DNA of 5,550 nt from Nitrospirota bacterium (GTDB lineage: Bacteria; Nitrospirota; UBA9217): positions 1 through 5,550 of the forward strand of contig JAAXXJ010000216.1 of the NCBI GenBank assembly GCA_013334545.1, given 5' to 3'. The notes beneath the pieces were generated by a model, which saw only the letters and a list, made by a program, of their open reading frames with translations, made no database searches and had not been told where the DNA came from. Numbering within the stretch: position 1 is the first letter of the stretch; the number at the start of each line of letters is the position of its first letter. Of this stretch, positions 1-4,964 are shown one piece after another. The position numbers and the translations under genes were made by a program.

Positions 1-740
1 CTGCCGGACATGCCGTAGATCTTGGTACCCCCGTCTGCGGTCTTGCTGAGGGCCTTGAACCACTCGGGCCCGCTATTCACAATATGCGGGATGTTCGCGA
101 CCGTTTCCGCGTTGTTGACGATGGTGGGCCTGCCCCAGAGACCGCAGACCAGGGGAAAGGGCGGCTTCGCGCGGGGCACGGCGCGTCTGCCTTCGAGCGC
201 GTTGATCAGGGCGGTTTCCTCGCCGCAGATGTACCTACCAGCGCTCCTGTGGATGCGGAGCTCGAGGTTGAACCCGGATCCCAGGATGTTGGCGCCGAGA
301 TAGTTCTTTGCGTACGCCTCGGCAATGGCCGTGTGCAGCCGCTTCCCGGCGAGCGAATATTCCCGGCGCAGGAAGATATAGGCCTTTTCCGCCTGAACGG
401 CGTAACAGCTCGTGATGATGCCCTCGATCATCTGGTGCGGGTCACCTTCCAGCAGGAACCGGTCCTTGAAGGCCCCGGGTTCCATCTCGTCGGCGTTCAC
501 GATAAAGTAGCGGGGCTGCTGAACATTGCCGGACGGAAGCGCCAGGCCCCACTTCATGCCCGTGGGGAATCCTGCACCGCCGCGTCCGCGAAGGTCCGAG
601 GCCTTGACCATCGTGACGATGTCCCGGGGCGCCATGGCGAGCGCCTTGCGGACGGACCGGTAGCCGCCGGCCTTCTCATATTCCGTGAGCGAGAGGGGCT
701 CCCGGCCGGGGCGGATGTTTTGGGTTAAAGGGCGTTCCAT
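1..740 (-). CDS. nuoF: NADH-quinone oxidoreductase subunit F, N-terminal part (NuoF), cut by window edge
   Basis: NuoF is the subunit of the peripheral arm of complex I that binds NADH and FMN and starts electron transfer on the cytoplasmic side. Translation from the ATG at 740 gives 246 uninterrupted codons before the left edge. Visible motifs are RGRGGAGFPTGMKW (residues 51-64, glycine-rich FMN/NADH loop), NADEMEPGAFKDR (82-94) and GRYICGEETALINALEGRRA (168-187); all are close to the E. coli protein. The cysteines that bind the N3 [4Fe-4S] cluster lie in the missing C-terminal part. The family is usually about 420-450 residues, so a little over half is present. It follows nuoE after a 148-base spacer holding an intergenic repeat. 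No Shine-Dalgarno is visible before the ATG: the upstream 25 bases are T-rich. An in-frame GTG inside the repeat tip is a less likely start. Identity is very secure; the exact start is less so. Confidence 0.97.
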   Translation of the reverse strand, partial: MERPLTQNIRPGREPLSLTEYEKAGGYRSVRKALAMAPRDIVTMVKASDLRGRGGAGFPTGMKWGLALPSGNVQQPRYFIVNADEMEPGAFKDRFLLEGDPHQMIEGIITSCYAVQAEKAYIFLRREYSLAGKRLHTAIAEAYAKNYLGANILGSGFNLELRIHRSAGRYICGEETALINALEGRRAVPRAKPPFPLVCGLWGRPTIVNNAETVANIPHIVNSGPEWFKALSKTADGGTKIYGMSG

Positions 741-765
741 GATAGAGCCATAACAAACAATAACC

Positions 766-880
766 TTTGACACGGAAGAGGCGGATGAAAAGCCTGATAA
801 CGGCAGATACACATAAATGCTACTGGCTAAAGATCTATCCGCTCTTATCCGTAGTACAATCCGATTTTATCCGTGTCAAA
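766..880. repeat. Intergenic inverted repeat, copy 1 (nuoE-nuoF spacer)
   Basis: The outer tips are a perfect 11-base inverted repeat: TTTGACACGGA at 766-776 and TCCGTGTCAAA at 870-880. Inside the left half are GCGGATGAAAAGCC and TGATAACGGCAGAT; the right half has CTATCCGCTCTTATCCG and ATCCGATTTTATCCG, which are the same words on the other strand. The copy fills nearly the whole gap: the right tip ends 8 bases from the nuoE stop codon (889-891) and the left tip is 25 bases from the nuoF start. It is shorter than the copies at 3254 and 4188 because it lacks the outer GACACTGAGGA module. No open frame of interest lies within it. It could be a REP/ERIC-like or MITE-like element; the sequence alone does not decide. 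Confidence 0.85.
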
Positions 881-888
881 GAAATCGT

Positions 889-1353
889 TTACAGATATTT
901 TTCTAAGATCCCGTCTAGCATCTCTGGCATTACGGGGCCGTACAGGTCCTCATCAACCAGCATGGCCGGCGCCCGGTCGCAGGCGCCGAGGCAGGCAACC
1001 GGCAGCAACGTGAAGCGGTTGTCCGGCGTTGTGCCGCCGGGTCCGATGCCGAGCTTCCTGCTAAGCAGCCCGTGCAGAGGATTGTATCCCATGGTCCAGC
1101 AGACCATGCTGTCGCAGACCTGGATGATATGCCTGCCCACGGGCCGCCGGTAGATGAAATTATAGAACGTGGCGATTGCGTCAAGCTCGGACGGCGTCAT
1201 GCCAAGCACGCCGGCGATGTCACGGATGCTTTCGTCGGATATCCAGCCGCGGTGCTGTTGCACGATCCTGAGCGCTTCGACGCTCGCGGCCTCCTTGAAG
1301 TCGCAGCGCTTCAGCTCATCGGCTATCTCATTCTCTTCTTCGTGAGTAAGCAT
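889..1353 (-). CDS. nuoE: NADH-quinone oxidoreductase subunit E (NuoE), thioredoxin-like [2Fe-2S] protein
   Basis: NuoE is the 24-kDa-type subunit that holds the N1a [2Fe-2S] cluster next to the flavin in NuoF. From the ATG at 1353 the protein is 154 residues, normal for the family (E. coli about 166). The four cluster ligands occur as CDSMVC (C80 and C85) and CLGAC (C121 and C125). The stretches ATFYNFIYRRPVGRHIIQVC and RFTLLPVACLGACDRAPAML are typical. A TTG at 1380 would add nine residues (M-IRVNGLDL), but that codon and part of the extension lie in the tip of an intergenic repeat. The LTHEEENEIADEL stretch after the ATG also lines up with the early E. coli sequence, so I prefer the ATG. 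Neither start has a recognisable Shine-Dalgarno. The stop is TAA at 889-891. The gene sits between nuoCD and nuoF, each separated by a repeat-filled gap. Confidence 0.96.
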   Translation of the reverse strand: MLTHEEENEIADELKRCDFKEAASVEALRIVQQHRGWISDESIRDIAGVLGMTPSELDAIATFYNFIYRRPVGRHIIQVCDSMVCWTMGYNPLHGLLSRKLGIGPGGTTPDNRFTLLPVACLGACDRAPAMLVDEDLYGPVMPEMLDGILEKYL

Positions 1354-1366
1354 AAGGTCAAGACCG

Positions 1367-1483
1367 TTGACACGGATCAATTCGGATAAGAAAGTCGGAT
1401 AAAGGCGGATAAAACGTTACTGTTCGGCTTCACTGACCGATCCGCCCTTATCAGGATATTAATCCGCCGTTATCTGTGTCAAA
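1367..1483. repeat. Intergenic inverted repeat, copy 2 (nuoCD-nuoE spacer)
   Basis: The tips are TTGACACGGAT at 1367-1377 and ATCTGTGTCAA at 1472-1482, inverted with one mismatch in 11. The left half repeats GGAT at 1374, 1384, 1397 and 1407, that is GGATAAG, GGATAAAGG and GGATAAAACG after the tip. The right half carries GATCCGCCCTTATC and AATCCGCCGTTATC. The right flank GTCAAAGGTTATG is the reverse complement of the ATAACCTTTGAC flank of copy 1, so the conserved tip extends a few bases outwards. The copy fills the gap: it starts 14 bases upstream of the nuoE ATG and ends 8 bases before the nuoCD stop codon (1492-1494). It has only the simpler module seen in copy 1. Confidence 0.85.
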
Positions 1484-1491
1484 GGTTATGT

Positions 1492-3237
1492 TTACCGGTC
1501 CAGGTCCGCCAATATGAAATCAATGCTCCCCAGGATCGCCAGCAGGTCGGCGATCATCAGGCCCTTCGCGATCTTCGGCACCATCTGGAGATGCGGGAAC
1601 GAGGGGGTGCGGATGCGGGTGCGATAGGAATGGATGTCCCCGTCGCTGACGAGATAGTACCCGTTGTTCCCCTTCGTCGCTTCGATGCCCATGAACGCCT
1701 CGCCCATGGGGACCACCGGGCCCCAGCTCACGCCGAGAAAATGGGTGATGAGCGTCTCGATGTCCTGCATGGTCCGCTCCTTGCGGGGCGGCGTAGCAAG
1801 GGGGTGGTCCGACTTGTACGGACCTTCGGGCATGTTCTTAACGCACTGCTCGACGATGCGGAGGCTCTGGCGTATCTCTTCGATGCGGACCACGCCGCGG
1901 TCATAGCAGTCGCCGTTCTTCGCGGTCGGAATGTCGAACTCGAAGTTCTCATAGCCCGAATAGGGCCGCTTCTTCCGGAAGTCCCAGTCCATGCCGCAGG
2001 CGCGCAGTCCGGGGCCGGTAACACCCCATTCAACGGCGTCCTCAAGCGTGTAGGCGCCCACTCCCCTGGTCCGTCCCCTGAAGATGCTGTTCTTCATCAC
2101 GATCCTGTCGTACTCGGCAAGCCGCGGCGGGAGGTAGCTCAAGAAGTCCTTCACCAGCTTGTCCCAGCCCCGTGGCAGGTCCTGTGCCAGGCCCCCGATG
2201 CGGAACCACGCTGGATGCATCCGCCCTCCGCAGACCGCCTCTACGATGTCGAAAACGCGCTCCCGGTCGGTGAACAGGTAGAACACAGGCGAGAAGGAGC
2301 CCACGTCCTGGGCGAAGGTCCCGTACCAGACCAGGTGGCTCTGGATGCGGAACAGCTCGGCCATCATCACGCGGATGACCTTGACCCGGTCCGGCACCTC
2401 GATGCCGGCGAGCTTCTCCACGGCAAGGACATAAGCAAGGTTGTTCATGACGCCGCCGAAATAGTCGACGCGGTCGGTATAGGGGATATAGGTATGCCAG
2501 GTCTGGCGCTCGGCCATCTTCTCGGCGCCCCGGTGGTGATAGCCGATGTCGAGCACGGCGTCCCTGATCTCCTCGCCGTCGAGCTGGAGAATGATGCGCA
2601 GCAGGCCATGGGTGCCGGGGTGCTGGGGGCCGAGGTTCAGGAACATGAGGTCCGTGCCGTCTGCATGCCCTTCCATGCCCCAGTCCTCCGGCCGGAACCG
2701 GAGCGCCTGCTGCTCGGTGTCCATCCGGTCTTCCGGCATGCGGAACGGACCCATTTCCGTGGCGCGGGCAGGATGGTCCTTGCGAAGGGGGTGTCCGCTC
2801 CAGGTGGGCGGCAGCAGGATGCGGCTGAGGTGCGGATGTCCGTCGAACCTCACCCCGAAGAGGTCCCAGACCTCGCGTTCGTACCAGTTCGCCGAGGGCC
2901 AGGTATCCGTTATCGATGGCAGCGATGGCGATGCTTGGGCAAGCGGCACCTTGACCCGGATGTCTTCGTTCCGGTCGAACGACAGGAGATGGTAGACGAT
3001 GGTGAAGTCGGAACCGGGCTGGCCCTGCCGGTTCATGCGGACCCGTTCGTCAATGGCCGTGAGGTCGTAGAGCATCCGGTAGGGGCGTTCAACGGCGTTC
3101 TTGAGGTGCCGCAGGACGTCGCGGACCCTTTCCCGGGACACCCAGACCGTGGGGATGCCGTCGGCCGTGTTCTGGAGGGCGAGGATGGCCTCGCCAAAAG
3201 CGATTTTCAGGTCATCTGTGATGGAAGAATTGGCCAT
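1492..3237 (-). CDS. nuoCD: NADH-quinone oxidoreductase fused subunits C and D (NuoCD)
   Basis: A 581-residue fusion of the 30-kDa-type and 49-kDa-type subunits of complex I, at the hydrophilic-arm base where quinone is reduced. Residues 1 to about 160 are NuoC, with NWYEREVWDLFGVRFDGHP (117-135) and SGHPLRKDHPARATE (147-161). A linker of about 35 residues leads to NuoD, with LGPQHPGTHG (202-211; its histidines line the quinone pocket in the family), DIGYHHRGAEKM (230-241), YIPYTDRVDY (250-259), GGRMHPAWFRIGG (337-349), RPYSGYENF (424-432) and the C-terminal GSIDFILADLDR (570-581). Length and linker match E. coli NuoCD (about 600). The fusion reads through without any frame break. An in-frame TAA two codons upstream fixes the ATG at 3237 as the earliest start, yet it has no Shine-Dalgarno. 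A second, out-of-frame ATG overlaps just upstream. Stop TAA at 1492-1494. Confidence 0.98.
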   Translation of the reverse strand: MANSSITDDLKIAFGEAILALQNTADGIPTVWVSRERVRDVLRHLKNAVERPYRMLYDLTAIDERVRMNRQGQPGSDFTIVYHLLSFDRNEDIRVKVPLAQASPSLPSITDTWPSANWYEREVWDLFGVRFDGHPHLSRILLPPTWSGHPLRKDHPARATEMGPFRMPEDRMDTEQQALRFRPEDWGMEGHADGTDLMFLNLGPQHPGTHGLLRIILQLDGEEIRDAVLDIGYHHRGAEKMAERQTWHTYIPYTDRVDYFGGVMNNLAYVLAVEKLAGIEVPDRVKVIRVMMAELFRIQSHLVWYGTFAQDVGSFSPVFYLFTDRERVFDIVEAVCGGRMHPAWFRIGGLAQDLPRGWDKLVKDFLSYLPPRLAEYDRIVMKNSIFRGRTRGVGAYTLEDAVEWGVTGPGLRACGMDWDFRKKRPYSGYENFEFDIPTAKNGDCYDRGVVRIEEIRQSLRIVEQCVKNMPEGPYKSDHPLATPPRKERTMQDIETLITHFLGVSWGPVVPMGEAFMGIEATKGNNGYYLVSDGDIHSYRTRIRTPSFPHLQMVPKIAKGLMIADLLAILGSIDFILADLDR

Positions 3238-3253
3238 ACATTAAGATATGTTA

Positions 3254-3410
3254 TTGGACACTGAGGATACTGAGAAAATTATGAAGAGAATCTCTGACAC
3301 GGAAGAACCGGATAAAGATCTGGATAACGACGGATGGATCCAGATCACCTCTTTCCTGTAGTTCTCGAACGTCTTTTCATACTGGTTATCGCCGTGTCCT
3401 CAGTGTCAAA
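3254..3410. repeat. Intergenic inverted repeat, copy 3 (nuoB-nuoCD spacer), overlapping the nuoB 3' end
   Basis: The outer arms are TTGGACACTGAGGATACTGA at 3254-3273 and GCCGTGTCCTCAGTGTCAAA at 3391-3410, whose reverse complement is TTTGACACTGAGGACACGGC. The core GACACTGAGGA is perfect in both. Inside the left arm, after AAGAGAATC, a second module begins: TCTGACACGGA at 3293-3303, then CCGGATAAAGATCTGGATAACG. This two-module order is shared with the copies at 4062 and 4188. The right arm runs into the coding region of nuoB and specifies its C-terminus. The left arm begins 17 bases upstream of the nuoCD start. Confidence 0.85.
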
Positions 3411-4030
3411 TCTTCCTCGACATCATCGGGCGACGGCAAGCTCGTTGCGGAGATGCGCTCCCGGCGTTTCAGGTCGCGCATGCACGGAATGTCGGCCCGC
3501 ACTACGCTCTGCGGCCCTGCGACCCAGCTCACCGGCCGGCGTTCAGCCCCGATCTTCTTCTGGAGCAGCAGGAGGCCCTCCATGAACGCTTCAGGACGGG
3601 GAGGGCAGCCCGGGATGTACACATCGACCGGGAGGAACTTGTCCACGCCCTGGACGACGCTGTAGATGTCGTACATGCCGCCGGAGTTGGCGCACGAGCC
3701 CATGGAGATGACCCAGCGCGGTTCCATCATCTGCTCATAAAGCCGTTTGATGACCGGTGCCATCTTGATGAACACCGTCCCGGCGACGACCATGAGGTCC
3801 GCTTCGCGGGGCGTGCCGCGGATCACCTCGGCGCCGAAGCGGGCGAGGTCGTATTTGCTCGTGAGGCTGGTCGCCATTTCGACGTAGCAGCAGGATAGCC
3901 CGAAGTTGAAGGGCCAGACCGAGTTCTTCCTGCCCCAGGCAAGCATGTCCTGGAGCCGGGTCAGGAGGAAGCTCTGACGGACGGCATCGTCCAGGGTCGG
4001 AGCGGAGGCTTTGGTGAGGGACCAGTTCAT
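3386..4030 (-). CDS. nuoB: NADH-quinone oxidoreductase subunit B (NuoB), N2 cluster subunit
   Basis: NuoB (PSST-type) holds the N2 [4Fe-4S] cluster that passes electrons to quinone, and it packs against the NuoD half of NuoCD. From the ATG at 4030 it has 214 residues, against about 220 in E. coli. Its N-terminus MNWSLTK resembles E. coli MDYTLTR. The cluster ligands are the tandem cysteines C47 and C48 in GLSCCYVEM, C113 in MGSCANSGG and C142 in PGCPPRPEA. WGRKNSVWPFNFGLSCCYVE (32-51) and YDIYSVVQGVDKFLPVDVYI (120-139) are almost as in E. coli. The frame stays open upstream to 4204, but that part is repeat sequence and not family-like. An ATG at 4045 is possible; the 4030 ATG has a weak AAAGG seven bases upstream. 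The last eight residues (DLTLRTRR) lie in or at the edge of the arm of intergenic repeat copy 3, just before the stop at 3386-3388. Confidence 0.97.
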   Translation of the reverse strand: MNWSLTKASAPTLDDAVRQSFLLTRLQDMLAWGRKNSVWPFNFGLSCCYVEMATSLTSKYDLARFGAEVIRGTPREADLMVVAGTVFIKMAPVIKRLYEQMMEPRWVISMGSCANSGGMYDIYSVVQGVDKFLPVDVYIPGCPPRPEAFMEGLLLLQKKIGAERRPVSWVAGPQSVVRADIPCMRDLKRRERISATSLPSPDDVEEDLTLRTRR

Positions 4031-4061
4031 GGAAACGCCTTTCATACAAGAACGAAGAGTG

Positions 4062-4190
4062 TTTGACACTGAGGATGCTGATAAAAAGCTAAGATAACAT
4101 CGTAGCCTAGGAACAAGAGAATCTTTGACAAGGAGTACAGCGGATAATAAGCCCTGATCGATGCAGATGCGTCCAGAGTAAAACAGTGTC
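4062..4190. repeat. Intergenic repeat, copy 4 (first of two in the nuoA-nuoB spacer)
   Basis: Left tip TTTGACACTGAGG at 4062-4074 and right tip CAGTGTCGA at about 4184-4192; only about eight bases pair, so the right end is degenerate. The left half has both modules: GACACTGAGGATGCTGATAAA, then AAGAGAATCTTTGACA leading to CAGCGGATAATAAGCC and TGATCGATGCAGATG. The first 60 or so bases match the start of the adjoining copy (from 4191) at an offset of 126 bases, including the words AGGAACAAGAGAA and CTTT. The copy ends in the same bases where the next begins (around GTCGAC, 4188-4193). It lies 31 bases upstream of the nuoB start. Confidence 0.8.
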
Positions 4191-4368
4191 GACGCTGAGG
4201 ACACTGATAAAAGCTATGATAACGTCATAACAGAGGAACAAGAGAACCTTTCATGCGGATAAAGGCAGATGAAGATATCTGATAACAGTGCATACAGCCG
4301 GGATATCCTCAGGCGCTGGTTCCATCCGCAGTTATCATAGGCCTTTCTCAGTGGAAATCAGTGTCAAA
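4188..4368. repeat. Intergenic inverted repeat, copy 5 (second in the nuoA-nuoB spacer), containing the nuoA stop
   Basis: The left arm reads GACGCTGAGGACACTGATAA from 4191 and continues AAGCTATGATAACG. The right arm is 4325-4368, whose reverse complement starts TTTGACACTGATTTCCACTG and continues AGAAAGGCCTATGATAACTG, so the arms pair imperfectly over roughly 40 bases. The inner module follows AAGAGAACC: CTTTCATGCGGATAAAGGCA, then CTGATAACAG and CATACAG, aligned with copy 1 but with the tip damaged (TTTCATGC for TTTGACAC). The outer right tip GTGTCAAA (4361-4368) includes the TGA stop codon of nuoA (4364-4366). Together with copy 4 it makes the nuoA-nuoB gap the longest in the operon. Confidence 0.83.
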
Positions 4369-4774
4369 GACGCTTTTCGGCTTCCTGCGTCGGTTTCTGC
4401 TTTCCCCAGTCCAGCATGCCGAGACGCCAGAGATAGGCTAGCGCGGCAGCAAGGATGCCGACGAAGACCAGGACCTCGGCGTATCCCGCCCATCCGGTCT
4501 CCCGGACGGCCACGGCCCAGGCATAGAGGAACGCGGCCTCCAGGTCGAAGACGAGGAAGATCACGGCAACGAGATAGAACTTGATGTCGAAGCGGACCTG
4601 CGCACTGCCCGTGGAGACGATGCCCGACTCGTAAGGCTCTCCGGTCGCCCGTTCGCGGTGGCGCTGTCCCAGCACGAAGGAAAGCCCGATCAGTCCGGCG
4701 ATGATCACCACGATGGCCGTAAAGTAGACCGCAAGCGGCCAGAGCGTTTGATCGTCAATGACAGGGGCATGCAT
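4364..4774 (-). CDS. nuoA: NADH-quinone oxidoreductase subunit A (NuoA), membrane subunit
   Basis: NuoA is a small inner-membrane subunit next to the quinone channel, where the peripheral and membrane arms meet. The start is the ATG at 4774, because AGGAG lies seven bases upstream and the protein then begins MHAPVIDDQT. The frame extends upstream to 4819, but that part lies in a hairpin leader and is not family-like. The 136 residues contain three hydrophobic segments, at about 12-35, 66-88 and 97-119. Conserved sites are EPYESG (46-51), KFYLVAVIFLVFDLEAAFLY (65-84) with the acidic D77 and E79 in the second membrane segment, RETGW (91-95) and the LDW near the end (121-123). The C-terminal tail is charged and ends EKRL. 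The TGA stop falls in the outer tip of an intergenic repeat. It is the first gene of the operon. Confidence 0.96.
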   Translation of the reverse strand: MHAPVIDDQTLWPLAVYFTAIVVIIAGLIGLSFVLGQRHRERATGEPYESGIVSTGSAQVRFDIKFYLVAVIFLVFDLEAAFLYAWAVAVRETGWAGYAEVLVFVGILAAALAYLWRLGMLDWGKQKPTQEAEKRL

Positions 4775-4781
4775 AATAAAA

Positions 4782-4786
4782 CTCCT
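4782..4786 (-). promoter_or_regulatory. Ribosome binding site of nuoA
   Basis: AGGAG on the minus strand, seven bases (TTTTATT) before the ATG at 4774. It decides this start over the longer in-frame option at 4819. It is the only strong Shine-Dalgarno among the five nuo genes in the window. Confidence 0.85.
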
Positions 4787-4807
4787 GTGAAATCGGCCTG
4801 TTGAATC

Positions 4808-4829
4808 TCCCTGCAGCAAGCTGCAGGGA
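4808..4829. repeat. Perfect hairpin in the nuoA leader (REP-like), unit 1
   Basis: TCCCTGCAGC, then AA, then GCTGCAGGGA: a perfect 10-base inverted repeat (the realistic RNA loop is about four bases). It lies about 21 bases upstream of the nuoA Shine-Dalgarno. No T-run follows on either strand, so it does not look like an intrinsic terminator. It shares the core GCAGCAAGCTGC and the trailing GGAAT with the hairpin at 4875-4895. Confidence 0.8.
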
Positions 4830-4874
4830 ATCTTTGATCCTCAGGGTATCATTATTATTCTAATCGCTCGCTAA

Positions 4875-4895
4875 TCCCGCAGCAAGCTGCGTGGA
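4875..4895. repeat. Hairpin in the nuoA leader (REP-like), unit 2
   Basis: TCCCGCAGC, AA, GCTGCGTGGA: nine paired bases with one bulged T (4892). The 12-base core GCAGCAAGCTGC (4879-4890) is identical to that of the hairpin at 4808-4829 and in the same orientation, 66 bases away. The unit is flanked by the direct repeat CGCTCGCT (4865-4872 and 4899-4906). Confidence 0.75.
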
Positions 4896-4917
4896 ATGCG
4901 CTCGCTCCTGGATTCAG

Positions 4918-4945
4918 AGAATACCACATGCAGGTTGAAAGTCAA
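4918..4945 (-). promoter_or_regulatory. Candidate sigma-70-type promoter of the nuo operon
   Basis: On the minus strand, TTGACT (4945-4940) and TATTCT (4923-4918) are separated by 16 bases. This would start transcription near 4911 and give a leader of about 137 bases carrying both hairpins. A weaker alternative is TTGCTG (4885-4880) with TAGAAT (4862-4857) at 17 bases; its -35 falls in the loop of the second hairpin. Both are pattern matches only. Confidence 0.45.
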
Positions 4946-4964
4946 GCTGGGGCGTCTTCGCCGA

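Noticed and set aside
84..728. 214-codon open frame on the plus strand
   Set aside because: It is antisense to nuoF, which is unmistakable on the other strand; the translation has no family features.
766..880. Promoter inside the repeat (tips contain TTGACA)
   Set aside because: The tips do carry a perfect -35 hexamer, but I find no good -10 at 16-18 bases in copies 1-3 on the minus strand. It remains possible but unsupported.
1591..3264. 557-codon open frame on the plus strand
   Set aside because: It lies antisense to nuoCD, whose translation matches the family over its whole length. Long antisense frames are common in GC-rich genes, and this one has no recognisable motif.
4031..4204. Longer NuoB N-terminus (frame open to 4204)
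   Set aside because: The added residues come from the intergenic repeat and do not resemble any NuoB N-terminus. The ATG at 4030 aligns with the E. coli start.
741..4363. CRISPR array
   Set aside because: The repeats are imperfect, inverted, over 100 bases long and separated by genes; there are no short identical repeats with unique spacers.
766..4368. tRNA or other known structured RNA in the spacers
   Set aside because: No cloverleaf arms, GTTCRA-type loop or CCA end were seen; all structure is explained by the inverted repeat.
4808..4829. Intrinsic terminator
   Set aside because: The stem is perfect, but no T-run follows on either strand and it lies just upstream of the nuoA ribosome binding site.
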